Source of the DNA: Geobacillus sp. 46C-IIa
Lineage (GTDB): Bacteria > Bacillota > Bacilli > Bacillales > Anoxybacillaceae
Assembly: GCF_014679505.1 (NCBI RefSeq)
Contig: NZ_CP061474.1
Span: forward strand, 186,001-250,000
Direction: 5' to 3'
DNA: 64,000 nt
The notes under the pieces were generated by a model. It did no database searches. It was not told the origin of the DNA and worked only from the letters and a program-made list of their open reading frames with translations. This document shows, one piece after another, positions 50,631 through 59,548 of this stretch (its first letter is position 1; each line of letters starts with the position of its first letter). A program made the position numbers and the translations under genes.

Positions 50631-52343
50631 ATGAAAAGATATCGGATGACCGTTCAAGGCATGACATGTACCGGTTGTGAACAACATGTCGCCGCAGCGC
50701 TGAGCGCGGTTGGGGCCAAGCTGATGGATGTCAGCTTCCGGCGCGGTGAAGCAGTATTCGCGCTGCCCGAGGACGCCGACGTTGACATGGCGAGACAAGC
50801 GGTCAAAAACGCTCATTACGAGCCGGGGGACATCGAGGAGATCTCCGCGCCGGCCAGCCCTGCCATCGCTGGCGAAGGAGAGTATGACTACATCATCATT
50901 GGTTCTGGCGCGGCAGCCTTTTCCTCGGCGATGGAAGCGGTGAAATATGGGGCGAAAGTCGCCATGGTCGAACGAGGAATGGTTGGGGGGACGTGCGTCA
51001 ATATCGGCTGTGTTCCATCGAAGACATTGCTTCGGGCCGGGGAAATTCATGCGTTGGCGCGGAATCACCCGTTTCTCGGGCTCCATACATCAGCCGGTCC
51101 GGTCGATTTGGCGCCGTTAGTGAAGCAAAAAAATGAATTGGTCAAGCAGCTTCGCCAAGCGAAATACGCCGATTTAATCAAGGAATACGGGTTCGACTTC
51201 ATCCAAGGGGAAGCTCGATTTGTCGATGGCCAAACGATTGAAGTCAACGGCCAAACGCTGTCGGCGAAACGGTTTTTGATCGCCACTGGCGCTTCCCCTG
51301 CCGTGCCGAACATTTCGGGGCTTCATGAAGTCGACTACTTGACGAGCACGACGTTGCTTGAGTTGAAAAACGTGCCGAAGCGGCTTGCGGTCATCGGTGC
51401 CGGATATGTAGGGCTGGAACTCGGGCAGCTGTTTCACCAACTCGGTTCAGAAGTGACGCTCATGCAGCGAAGCCCGCGATTGTTGAAAGAGTATGATTCG
51501 GAAATTTCCGAAGCGGTGACACAGGCGCTCATAGAACAAGGCATCCGCGTCATCACCGGCGCTTCATTTGAACGGGTTGAACAAGAAGGGGACACGAAAA
51601 AAGTGTATGTGAACACCGATGGCCGCATCCGTGTTATTGAGGCGGATGAACTGCTCGTAGCTGCGGGGCGGACACCAAATACAGCGGCGTTGAACTTGGC
51701 GGCGGCCGGCGTCAAGGTTGGGGCGCGCGGGGAAATTTGGACCGACGAATATACGCGGACAACGAACCCGGCAATTTACGCGGCAGGCGATGTCACGCTC
51801 GGCCCGCAGTTCGTTTATGTCGCGGCCCATCAAGGCGCCGTTGCCGCAGCTAATGCCGTAGGCGGGCTAAATCAGCGATGGGATACGGCCGTCGTTCCGG
51901 CGGTGACATTCACCCGCCCGGCGGTCGCGACGGTCGGTTTGACTGAGCAGCGGGCAAAAGAAAACGGGTATGAGGTGAAAACGTCCGTTCTGCCGCTTGA
52001 GGCAGTGCCGCGCGCCATCGTCAACCGGGAAACGACCGGCGTAGTGAAACTCGTCGCCGAGGCGAATACCGGGAAACTGTTAGGCGCTCATGTCGTCGCT
52101 GACCATGCCGGTGAGGTCATTTACGCCGCCGCGTTGGCCGTTCAGTTCGGTTTCACGATTCACGACCTCCGCAAAACGCTGGTTCCGTATTTGACGATGG
52201 CGGAAGGGCTGAAGCTGGCGGCGCTTACGTTTGACCAAGATGTCTCGAAACTGTCGTGTTGCGCAGGGGAATGGTTTGGCTCAGAAGGCCGTTTCGCCAT
52301 TCATGACGGGCCGCTTCGCTCTAACTCCGGCGGGGGACATTGA
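50631..52343 (+). CDS. merA: mercuric reductase MerA
   Basis: 570 residues. N-terminal metal-binding domain '[17 protein letters not shown]', FAD site '[16 protein letters not shown]', redox pair '[16 protein letters not shown]', NADPH site '[13 protein letters not shown]', FAD end 'IYAAGDVT' and the C-terminal Cys pair 'KLSCCAGEW', here followed by an unusual 25-residue extension. It reduces Hg(II) to volatile Hg(0) in the cytosol. AAGGAG lies 12 bases before the ATG, slightly long; GTG 50619 is the alternative. Confidence 0.95.
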   Translation: MKRYRMTVQGMTCTGCEQHVAAALSAVGAKLMDVSFRRGEAVFALPEDADVDMARQAVKNAHYEPGDIEEISAPASPAIAGEGEYDYIIIGSGAAAFSSAMEAVKYGAKVAMVERGMVGGTCVNIGCVPSKTLLRAGEIHALARNHPFLGLHTSAGPVDLAPLVKQKNELVKQLRQAKYADLIKEYGFDFIQGEARFVDGQTIEVNGQTLSAKRFLIATGASPAVPNISGLHEVDYLTSTTLLELKNVPKRLAVIGAGYVGLELGQLFHQLGSEVTLMQRSPRLLKEYDSEISEAVTQALIEQGIRVITGASFERVEQEGDTKKVYVNTDGRIRVIEADELLVAAGRTPNTAALNLAAAGVKVGARGEIWTDEYTRTTNPAIYAAGDVTLGPQFVYVAAHQGAVAAANAVGGLNQRWDTAVVPAVTFTRPAVATVGLTEQRAKENGYEVKTSVLPLEAVPRAIVNRETTGVVKLVAEANTGKLLGAHVVADHAGEVIYAAALAVQFGFTIHDLRKTLVPYLTMAEGLKLAALTFDQDVSKLSCCAGEWFGSEGRFAIHDGPLRSNSGGGH

Positions 52344-52463
52344 CAGAACGGAGTTATTCAGGTTGGGGGGATTTGCTTCCTTCACCAGTCAAGGAAGGTA
52401 GGGTTTCGTCCCCCCTTCCCCTTTGTGACCGTGCACGGTGGATTCTTTCGGTGAGGTGGTTGG

Positions 52464-52886
52464 ATGAGAACATATCGTACTAGCGAAGTGGCAGCGAAAT
52501 GCCATATCAATAAGGAAACGCTCCGGTATTACGAGCGGAAAGGGCTCATTCCAGAAGCCGAGCGGACAGAAGGCGGATATCGGTTGTATACGGAAGAAAC
52601 GATCCGGCGAATCCAGTTCATTAAGCGGCTGCAAGAACTCGGGTTCACCTTGGCGGAAATTGATAAACTGCTTGGCGTTGTCGATCGGGATCGCGATCGA
52701 TGCAAAGACATGTATCGCTTTGTTACGCAAAAGATCGAGGAGGTTCAAGCCAGCCTTCGCGATTTGAGGCGGATCGAAGCAATGCTCCAGCGGTTAAAGG
52801 AATGTTGTCCTCATGAAGACAATTTATATAACTGCCCGATTATTGATCTGCTGCTCGAAGAACGGCCGGACGAGGAAGGGCAATGA
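52464..52886 (+). CDS. merR: MerR mercury-responsive regulator
   Basis: 140 residues: winged helix 'TSEVAAKCHINKETLRYYERKGLIP', 'RRIQFIKRLQELGFTLAEI', dimer helix, and mercury ligands Cys in 'DRCKDMY', 'KECCPHEDNLYNC'. It lies last in the operon, in the same direction as merA, whereas most mer operons carry it first or divergently. The GGTGAGGTGG ahead serves the ATG. Confidence 0.93.
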   Translation: MRTYRTSEVAAKCHINKETLRYYERKGLIPEAERTEGGYRLYTEETIRRIQFIKRLQELGFTLAEIDKLLGVVDRDRDRCKDMYRFVTQKIEEVQASLRDLRRIEAMLQRLKECCPHEDNLYNCPIIDLLLEERPDEEGQ

Positions 52887-52912
52887 AAGCAAGTGGGCGG
52901 ATGAAGCTCTGA

Positions 52913-52963
52913 CGAAAAGACGGCTGCCCTCATTCGCCGGTTTTTCGGGCTTTCGGGCAGCCG
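52913..52963 (-). terminator. terminator of the TSP3 protein gene
   Basis: CGGCTGCCC and GGGCAGCCG form a perfect 9-bp stem with a 25-base loop that holds a second small stem; on the minus strand TCTTTT follows. It may also stop merR readthrough. Confidence 0.7.
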
Positions 52964-52983
52964 CTTGTCCATTCAAGGAGCCG

Positions 52984-53820
52984 TTATTCGTCACTAGCGT
53001 CATCTGGGCTGTCGCTGTTCTTGCCATCGTCGTCTTGATCATGGCCTTCATCATCATCTTGGTCATCGTCATCCTGATCATCATCGCCAGGCTGTCCCGT
53101 GGTGTTCCCTTTGTCGGATTGCTTGACGGAAAGTTTCCGCGTCCGGCCGCTTCCGTACTTCCACTCGAGTTCGAGACGGAACGGGGTATCAAGGGAAAAG
53201 AGAGTTTGGATTTTGGTGATGACTTGATCATTTGGCAGCGATGGTGATGCTTGCAAGTCATTAATGAGCGCTTGAACATCGCTTGCCGTCACTTCGCCTG
53301 TCTGGTCTTTCATGTGTAAATGGGAATGGCGTTTAGACCAATGATAGCCAACTTTAATCGTTTGGTTAGCCGCCGTTTTGATTTGCAGCTCCAGCTTTTG
53401 GACGACATTGCTTAGCTTCGCTTTTCCTTTCTTTTCCGCTCCGTCTTTAACGCGGTCGTTGTCGCTGTCGGCATCTTCTGGTTTAGTGCCGAGCGCCACT
53501 TCGGCGCTGTTTGTCAGCCCATCGCGGTCGGTATCTTCGTCCCCATCTAATATTTTGTCTTTGTCTGTGTCTGTTTTCGTCGGGTTTAAACGGAGGTTGT
53601 ATTCCACTCGGTTTGTTAAGCCGTCGCGGTCCTTGTCTTGGTTGGCGACATTTTTCCCTAAGCCGAGTTTGTACTTCAGTTCCCAATCGTCTGGGATGCC
53701 GTCTTTGTTTTTATCGGCCCATTTTGGTTTGGATTGCTGTTTTCCCTTAGCCTCGGCCACCGCCCACCCTGGCGAAAAAAGCAAGGCGGCCGCGAAGCAG
53801 CTGATCAACATTCGCTTCAT
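52984..53820 (-). CDS. secreted thrombospondin type-3 repeat protein
   Basis: 278 residues. A signal peptide ('LISCFAAALLFSPGWAVAEA') is followed by five or so calcium-binding repeats of the type 'DKNKDGIPDDWE', 'DKDRDGLTNRVE', 'DTDKDKILDGDE', 'DTDRDGLTNSAE', 'DSDNDRVKDGAE' (residues about 36-133), then a domain of about 100 residues with no recognised family, and an extremely acidic tail ('DDDQDDDDQDDDEGHDQDDD'). An exported, Ca-bound surface or spore-coat-like protein is likely; function unknown. Ribosome site GGGGGAAG. Confidence 0.8.
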   Translation of the reverse strand: MKRMLISCFAAALLFSPGWAVAEAKGKQQSKPKWADKNKDGIPDDWELKYKLGLGKNVANQDKDRDGLTNRVEYNLRLNPTKTDTDKDKILDGDEDTDRDGLTNSAEVALGTKPEDADSDNDRVKDGAEKKGKAKLSNVVQKLELQIKTAANQTIKVGYHWSKRHSHLHMKDQTGEVTASDVQALINDLQASPSLPNDQVITKIQTLFSLDTPFRLELEWKYGSGRTRKLSVKQSDKGNTTGQPGDDDQDDDDQDDDEGHDQDDDGKNSDSPDDASDE

Positions 53821-54122
53821 GTTTCTCTTCCCCCTTCATCAACGATAACGATGGATTGTGAAGATACGTTCGGCAGCTGGCTGGCATAGCGTCTTGCGCC
53901 GTAGCCCCTTTAGCTTTGCGCCGCGCCGTTTCCAGCGCTTTGCCTTTTCGCCGTATCCTCCCGCAGGAGAAGATGCGGCGGTATCTATCCCTACTATAAG
54001 CTTCCCTAGCTCCTAAGGTAAATCATCCATTTGTCCCATTTTTTCGCTTGCCTTTTCCCCTTTTATTTTTTTATAATTATCTCGAATTCAAGAATTATTC
54101 ATTAGTAGTATTGGGTGCCATT
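53821..54122. other. gene-free divergent spacer
   Basis: About 300 bases between the TSP3 gene and the DoxX remnant. The region near 53955-53985 (CGCCGTATCCTC..GAAGATGCGGCG) can form a weak hairpin. No gene recognised; the frame starting 54048 is an upstream extension of the DoxX remnant. Confidence 0.35.
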
Positions 54123-54507
54123 ATGATGAGTCTTGGTTTACTCGTCATTCGGACCGTCTTCGGATTGACGTTTGCTGTGCATGGAGCGCACAAATTGTTC
54201 GGAACGTTAGGAGGGGATGAGTTGTACGGAACAGCTGGGTGAAGCCGCTTGGGATGAAACCTGGAAAAGTGATGGCGGCGGACGGCTTAAGTGGACTGGC
54301 CGGCGGGCTGTTGTTTGCGATCGGAGGGTTGACACCGCTGACGGCGCTTTTCATGATCATCCCGATGGCTGTTGCGATCGTGAAGGTGCATGGGCCGAAC
54401 GGGTATTGGGTGACGCAAAACGGCTATGAATAAATATAGCCATTATCGCTGTAGCGCTCGGGGTGGCGCCCGCTGGACCAGGGCGGTACGCGCTTCATGC
54501 TGTATGA
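54123..54507 (+). pseudogene. DoxX family membrane protein, two frameshifts
   Basis: Three frames join into a normal DoxX protein: 'MMSLGLLVIRTVFGLTFAVH' to 'DELYGTAG' (stop near 54241), then 'WVKPLGMKPGKVMAADGLSG' to 'YWVTQNGYE' (stop 54433), then 'NIAIIAVALGVAPAGPGRYALHAV' to a TGA at 54505-54507. Two single-base losses explain it. DoxX proteins are often next to pirins, as here. Confidence 0.75.
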
Positions 54508-54537
54508 TTTCAATAATGAATAAAGGAGAGGAAAATA

Positions 54538-55245
54538 ATGATCCGCATTGACCGGGCTTCGTCCCGCTATCATGCCGACTACGGTTGGCTGAAAACGTAC
54601 CATAGCTTTTCGTTTGGCGAGTATTACGACCCGAACAACATTCAGTTCGGACCGCTGCGGGTGTTAAACGACGATTTCGTCGCGCCGCTTGCTGGCTTTA
54701 GCGCTCATCCGCACCGGGAGATGGAAATTGTGTCGATCGTGTTAAAAGGGTATTTGCAACATGAAGACAGCACAGGACATAAGGCCGTGACGACGTTTGG
54801 CGGCGTGCAGCGGATGTCTGCCGGCACCGGCATCGTTCACTCGGAAGTGAATCCGTCGGCGACCGAAGAAGTGAACTTTTTGCAGCTTTGGTTTTTGCCG
54901 GAAGAACACGGGTTAACGCCTTCGTACGAGCGAACCGAGTTTCCGATCGAGAAGATGACAAATGCGTTGCTGCCCGTCGTGGCGAAACAGCCGTCTTCTC
55001 CGGGAATCGCTCACATTCACCAAGATTTGACCATTTATCTTTCCGACTTGGAAGCCGACTATGAACTGACGTTTACCCAGCCGGAGGGACGGAAAATCTT
55101 TGTCTTTGTCATTGAGGGGAACTTGTCACTAAACGGTGAGGCCGACTTGCAGCGACGCGATGCAGCCCGCATAACGGAAACACCGACGCTTCGCCTGTCG
55201 ACGAACGAAGGAGCGCGGTTCATGCTCATTGACTTGCCAAACTAA
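54538..55245 (+). CDS. pirin family protein (quercetinase-like)
   Basis: 235 residues, two cupins. The metal-binding residues are visible in 'GFSAHPHREMEIVSIVLKG' (His, His) and 'GIVHSEVNP' (His) with Glu between. Relatives have quercetin 2,3-dioxygenase activity, but the natural substrate is unknown. AAAGGAGAGG serves the ATG. Confidence 0.88.
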   Translation: MIRIDRASSRYHADYGWLKTYHSFSFGEYYDPNNIQFGPLRVLNDDFVAPLAGFSAHPHREMEIVSIVLKGYLQHEDSTGHKAVTTFGGVQRMSAGTGIVHSEVNPSATEEVNFLQLWFLPEEHGLTPSYERTEFPIEKMTNALLPVVAKQPSSPGIAHIHQDLTIYLSDLEADYELTFTQPEGRKIFVFVIEGNLSLNGEADLQRRDAARITETPTLRLSTNEGARFMLIDLPN

Positions 55246-55256
55246 AACTTAAAGGA

Positions 55257-55292
55257 GGGGGCATCTTTCGCCAATACGGCGGGGATGCCTCT
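55257..55292 (+). terminator. terminator behind the pirin gene
   Basis: GGGGGCATC pairs with GATGCCTC around an inner CGCC/CGGCG stem; TTTTTT follows. Confidence 0.75.
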
Positions 55293-55312
55293 TTTTTCCG
55301 TGTCCGTATGAG

Positions 55313-55341
55313 TTGAGAAATCAAAAGGGAGCGTGTAAACT
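55313..55341 (+). promoter_or_regulatory. promoter of ctpB
   Basis: TTGAGA (55313-55318), 17 bases, TAAACT (55336-55341). The leader to the start is about 140 bases. Confidence 0.5.
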
Positions 55342-55483
55342 AATAGCAGGGATGGACGGCGATTCCCCTATGGCGAGAACGGGGAAGCATACTCAGTACA
55401 AGCCTGACATATGATGGAGATAAGGGCATGGCACGGCGTTAGGCGGTGCTTTTCCTTTATGTACAGGGTGAGGAGGAAACAAC

Positions 55484-56929
55484 GTGAAAAAAACGACGAC
55501 GGCCGTATTGATGGCCATATCGATGCTCATCGGGGCCGGCGGGACGTATGCCGGTTTGCAGTGGGCCGGTGGGGCGGAGGACGGTCCGATGTCGGCGGTC
55601 ATTTCCGCTGAACCGTCCAAAGCGGCAAACGATAACGAAGAAATGAAAAAAATCCGCCAGGCGTATGAGCTGATCAAAAGCCGATACGTGGAAAAAGTCG
55701 ATGAGGAACAATTGACGGAAGGCGCCATTCAAGGGATGATTGGCACGCTTGACGATCCCTATTCCGTCTACATGGACGCGGAAACGACTGAACAGTTTAA
55801 TGAGTCGCTCGACTCGTCATTTGAAGGGATCGGCGCTGAAGTGAGCATGATCGACGGGAAAGTGACGATCGTGGCGCCGATTAAAAACTCACCGGCGGAA
55901 AAAGCGGGACTGAAACCGAACGATCAAATTTTGCGCGTCAACGGGGAAAGCCTTGAAGGGCTCGATTTGTATGAGGCGGTGCTGAAAATCCGCGGCAAAA
56001 AAGGGACGACAGTGGAGCTGGAGATTCTCCGCCCAGGCGCGAAACATGTCATGAAAGTCAAAGTCGTCCGTGACGAAATCCCAATCGAAACGGTGTATGA
56101 GGCGGTGAAAACGCATGACGGCAAAAAGGCCGGCTATTTGCAAATTACGTCGTTTTCGGAAAACACGGCCGCTGACTTTAAAAAGAAACTAGCGAAGCTT
56201 GAAAACGAGAAAATCGACGGGCTTATTATCGACGTACGCGGCAATCCGGGCGGCTATTTGCAAAGCGTCGAGGAAATTTTAAAAGAGCTCGTCCCGAAAC
56301 AGAAACCGTATGTGCAAATTGAAGAGCGCGATGGCGACAAACAAAAATTTTATTCTGAGTTAACGGCGAAAAAACCGTATCCGATCGTTGTGCTCATCGA
56401 CCAAGGCAGCGCGTCGGCGTCAGAAATTTTAGCCGGCGCGCTGAAGGAAGCAGGCGGCTATAAGCTCGTCGGCGAGACGACGTTCGGCAAAGGGACGGTG
56501 CAGCAGGCCATCCCGATGGGCGACGGCAGCAACATTAAGCTGACGCTCTACAAATGGTTGACGCCGGATGGGCATTGGATTCATAAAAAAGGAATCAAGC
56601 CGGATGTGGCGGTTGCGCAGCCTGAGTTTTTCCACGTCGCTCCGCTCCATGTGGAAAAACCGTTCGTTTATGATATGAATGATGAACAAATTGCCAACGC
56701 GCAAAAAATGTTAAAAGGGCTCGGGTTTGACCCGGGCCGTACGGACGGCTACTTCAGCAAAGAAACGGAAACGGCGGTGAAAGCATTCCAAAAAGCAAAT
56801 CAACTCCCGGCCACCGGACGGATCGATGAAACGACGGCTGACGTACTGCAAGCGAAAATTATGGAAGCGATCCGCGACCCGAAGCACGACGTACAGTTGA
56901 AAGCAGCGTTAGACGTGTTATTCCCATAA
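55484..56929 (+). CDS. ctpB: carboxy-terminal processing protease CtpB (S41)
   Basis: 481 residues: signal anchor (about 5-25), PDZ domain ('GIGAEVSMIDGKVTIVAPIKNSPAEKAGLKPND' region, 115-200), S41 domain with the Ser/Lys pair in 'DQGSASASEILAG' (Ser309) and 'TTFGKGTVQQ' (Lys336), and a C-terminal peptidoglycan-binding domain ('LGFDPGRTDGYFSKETETAVKAFQ'). In Bacillus CtpB cleaves SpoIVFA to trigger SigK during sporulation. Site GAGGAGG. Confidence 0.94.
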   Translation: MKKTTTAVLMAISMLIGAGGTYAGLQWAGGAEDGPMSAVISAEPSKAANDNEEMKKIRQAYELIKSRYVEKVDEEQLTEGAIQGMIGTLDDPYSVYMDAETTEQFNESLDSSFEGIGAEVSMIDGKVTIVAPIKNSPAEKAGLKPNDQILRVNGESLEGLDLYEAVLKIRGKKGTTVELEILRPGAKHVMKVKVVRDEIPIETVYEAVKTHDGKKAGYLQITSFSENTAADFKKKLAKLENEKIDGLIIDVRGNPGGYLQSVEEILKELVPKQKPYVQIEERDGDKQKFYSELTAKKPYPIVVLIDQGSASASEILAGALKEAGGYKLVGETTFGKGTVQQAIPMGDGSNIKLTLYKWLTPDGHWIHKKGIKPDVAVAQPEFFHVAPLHVEKPFVYDMNDEQIANAQKMLKGLGFDPGRTDGYFSKETETAVKAFQKANQLPATGRIDETTADVLQAKIMEAIRDPKHDVQLKAALDVLFP

Positions 56930-56938
56930 ACAGCGGTG

Positions 56939-56964
56939 GAGCTCCCAGCCTAGGGGGCTCTTTT
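56939..56964 (+). terminator. terminator behind ctpB
   Basis: GAGCTCCC and GGGGGCTC pair with an AGCCTA loop and are followed by TTTT. Confidence 0.75.
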
Positions 56965-57181
56965 CTATGAAAATCCCGCGCCGGTGAGTGGTGATTTTCA
57001 TCCCCGGGTGGAGGGCAAACCGTTGCCTATGGCTCTTTTCTATGAACATGCGCGCACCTTGATCCGTCGCTGTTAAGTTTCGGGGGAAAGCAAACGTCGC
57101 CCATAGAACTTTTCGCCGGACATGCGTCTTTCTTACGCCGCTGTCATGGGGATGTCCGGATGGAGCGCGAACGTTTTTTGC

Positions 57182-57210
57182 AAAAAAAAAAAAACGCCCT
57201 GCACAGGGCG
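57182..57210 (-). terminator. terminator of the RacA-like gene
   Basis: On the minus strand CGCCCTG and CAGGGCG form a stem followed by thirteen T. The 218 bases between this and the ctpB terminator hold nothing recognised. Confidence 0.85.
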
Positions 57211-57224
57211 GAACGCCTGGGACG

Positions 57225-57743
57225 TCAAGCAAACAACCCCATCACCCGCCCGAGGCCGCGCCGTTTCCGCTTTGGTTTGTCCGGTGTTTCATGGGAGGAA
57301 GGCGGCCGATTGTTCAGCTGCTGTTCGAGACGGGCGACAAGCTGTTCGAGGGCGGTGAGGCGGGCAGTGATTTCTTCCATTTCCCGGCGGTGATGAAGAA
57401 GCTGAATCGAAACAACGTCATCCGCTTTTTGTTCTAATTGTTGTTCGAGTTGATCAAGGCGCGAGGCTACCCGGGTTAATTCTGGTTCGACATATTCTTG
57501 AAACAAAGCGTCAATGGGAACGTTCCGCGGCGGTGTCGAGGGACGGTCAGGAGCCGGAGGCGCTTCGAGTGCCGCGCCTTGTTCAAATTTGACCCGTTCG
57601 AGCAAGGCGACTGTTTTTTCGTCAAACAAATAGTGGCCGGCTTCGTTTCTTCGCAGCGGAATGTCATATTTCCGCACCCAGCGTTGAACCGTTTTCGGCG
57701 AGACTCCAAGTCGGGCGGCGACATCAGTCGTTTTTAATTCCAT
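57225..57743 (-). CDS. RacA-like chromosome-anchoring protein
   Basis: 172 residues: a MerR-type winged helix at the start ('LKTTDVAARLGVSPKTVQRWVRKYDIPL'), a central coiled coil ('LTRVASRLDQLEQQLEQKAD', 'MEEITARLTALEQLVARLEQQL') and a basic C-terminal helix ('PKRKRRGLGRVMGLFA'). This is the RacA layout: DNA binding at centromere sites and pole attachment through DivIVA in sporulating cells. The N-terminal 'VSPKTVQRWV' closely matches the family. Ribosome site GGAGGAG. Confidence 0.75.
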   Translation of the reverse strand: MELKTTDVAARLGVSPKTVQRWVRKYDIPLRRNEAGHYLFDEKTVALLERVKFEQGAALEAPPAPDRPSTPPRNVPIDALFQEYVEPELTRVASRLDQLEQQLEQKADDVVSIQLLHHRREMEEITARLTALEQLVARLEQQLNNRPPSSHETPDKPKRKRRGLGRVMGLFA

Positions 57744-57963
57744 CGTTCCACTCCTCCTTTTTCATCTTCTGTTATATCCTTTTTCGATCTCCATTGAAAA
57801 TCCTGCCTGGCCGACAAAACTAGTGCCGATTCGGCAAAGAAAGTGGAAAATGGCGCAAATTCGCCATAAGCAGCAAAAAAGATTACGACAGGCATAGGAT
57901 TTGTCTGTGCCATTTGGTAGAATAGAAGATAAAGACTCGTGAACGAAGCAAGGGGGGAAGCGG

Positions 57964-59136
57964 ATGGCAGCATGGGGGTTGGAACTGCTTGAAGGCATCG
58001 CGGCCGTAGGGCGGCAGCCGCTCCTTTATTATGGCGCCCTTTTAGCGATGGTCGCCGGCTGGCGGCGGGTGAAGCGGGAGCGCGGCGATTTTCATGTGCG
58101 CATCCATCATCCGTGGCGAGAATGGCGCGGGCTCTGGACGTGGGGATGGGCAGCCGGCGCGTTGTTGTCCGCGGCGGCGATCACCGTTGGGATCGCGTTG
58201 CCTCGCGAGGCGGTGTGGATGGTGACCGCGCTGACCGTTGTCATCGGCTTAACGATGGAGGCGCGCCTATTGTCGCCGGCGTATACGGTTGGCGGTGCGC
58301 TCGTGCTGCTCGGTTTAGTCGGGCAAAGCGGGATGGTGGGCAGCATATTCCCTGATGGCGCAACGGCGGGGACGTCTTTGGCTTTGTTGCTTGTGCTGTT
58401 GCTGTTAGCGGAAGGATGGCTCATCCTCCGCTCGCGGAACGGGGCCGTCTCACCGCAGCTTGCCAAAAGCAAGCGGGGGATGACGGTCGGCATGCAATGG
58501 GCGCAGCGCTTTTGGTTTGTGCCGCTCGTGCTCCCGATATCCGGCGGTGCGCTGCCGCCGGTTTCGTGGTGGCCGCTCCTTCCGGCCGGGGACGACTATT
58601 CGCTCTGGCTTGTGCCGTTTCTTCTCGGGTTTTCGCAACGCCGGCAGCACGTCATGCCGTCGGAAGCGGCGCGGGAGGAAGGACAGCGTGTGCTTCGGCT
58701 TGCGCTTCTTGTCACTCTGCCGGCTGTTTTTAGCGTGTGGTACGCACCGCTGGCGTTTGTGGCGGGGGCTATGGCCATCATCGGCCGCGAGTGGATCGCT
58801 TTTTCCGGGCACCGCGCTGACCGCGCCCGCCCGCCCCGCTTCGCCCGCCATCCGCAAGGGCTGGTGATTGTCGGCGTGCTTCCTGACTCGAAAGCGGAGA
58901 AAATGGGGCTGCAAATCGGGGAAATCATTATGAAAGCGAACGGCGCCCCTGTGCGGACGGAGGCGGAGTTTTACGAAGCGCTGCAGCGCAACCGGGCATT
59001 TTGTAAACTTGATGTCGTCGGGCATAACGGCGAAGTCCGCTTTGTCCAAGGGGCGTTGTATGAAGATGAGCATCATGAGCTGGGCTTGCTGTTTGTGCGC
59101 AATCGGGGCGCGTCGGCGTCCGAAGCTGTTTCGTAA
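57964..59136 (+). CDS. minJ: MinJ-like polytopic PDZ protein
   Basis: 390 residues: six to eight membrane segments (up to about residue 275) and a C-terminal PDZ domain ('LVIVGVLPDSKAEKMGLQIGEIIMKANGAPVRTEAEFYEAL' region). MinJ links DivIVA to MinCD at the division site. Position between ctpB and csbA matches Bacillus. ATG at 57964 with AAGGGGGG; an extended -10 TGGTAGAAT lies at about 57914-57922. The RacA-like neighbour also acts at the pole. Confidence 0.85.
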   Translation: MAAWGLELLEGIAAVGRQPLLYYGALLAMVAGWRRVKRERGDFHVRIHHPWREWRGLWTWGWAAGALLSAAAITVGIALPREAVWMVTALTVVIGLTMEARLLSPAYTVGGALVLLGLVGQSGMVGSIFPDGATAGTSLALLLVLLLLAEGWLILRSRNGAVSPQLAKSKRGMTVGMQWAQRFWFVPLVLPISGGALPPVSWWPLLPAGDDYSLWLVPFLLGFSQRRQHVMPSEAAREEGQRVLRLALLVTLPAVFSVWYAPLAFVAGAMAIIGREWIAFSGHRADRARPPRFARHPQGLVIVGVLPDSKAEKMGLQIGEIIMKANGAPVRTEAEFYEALQRNRAFCKLDVVGHNGEVRFVQGALYEDEHHELGLLFVRNRGASASEAVS

Positions 59137-59150
59137 AGGAGACTGAGCAT

Positions 59151-59372
59151 ATGTGGTTTCTCGCGGCACTCATCATTCCGTGCCTGCTTGTCTTGTTATT
59201 TGCACGGGTGACCTACAACCGGTACATCGCGTTGTTGTTGACGATCGCGTTGCTTGTCGCTTCGTATGTCAAAGGGTATACGGACGAACTGCATGAAATT
59301 GTCGCCGATATTGCCTCGACCATCACCGGCTTCTTGTTGGCCGGCCGGATGTTGGACAATATAAAAAAGTGA
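59151..59372 (+). CDS. csbA: CsbA small membrane protein
   Basis: 73 residues, two membrane helices ('LAALIIPCLLVLLFARVTYN', 'YIALLLTIALLVASYVKGYTD') and a third hydrophobic stretch ('DIASTITGFLLAGRML'). In Bacillus csbA is a SigB-controlled gene ahead of uvrB; function unknown. AAAGGAGA site. Confidence 0.85.
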   Translation: MWFLAALIIPCLLVLLFARVTYNRYIALLLTIALLVASYVKGYTDELHEIVADIASTITGFLLAGRMLDNIKK

Positions 59373-59379
59373 CGGACAG

Positions 59380-59405
59380 GCGGGCTTTGAAGAGGCCCGC
59401 TTTTT
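59380..59405 (+). terminator. terminator behind csbA
   Basis: GCGGGC and GCCCGC pair around TTTGAAGAG and are followed by TTTTT. Confidence 0.8.
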
Positions 59406-59464
59406 CACGTTCTGTACGCGGGCAAATGAAGAGATGACAATGGAAATCGCTGCGTTGATTGGCA

Positions 59465-59515
59465 CGAATATCAGTTCGCGTTTTTTGTGCATCCGTCAAG
59501 GGGATGTGATACAAT
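59465..59515 (+). promoter_or_regulatory. LexA/DinR box and promoter of uvrBA
   Basis: CGAATATCAGTTCG (59465-59478) fits the Gram-positive SOS box CGAAC-N4-GTTCG with one mismatch. TGATACAAT (TACAAT at 59510-59515) is the extended -10. DNA damage would thus induce uvrBA. Confidence 0.7.
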
Positions 59516-59548
59516 GGGGAGAGATGGATCGGAGAAGGAGGAGAAACG

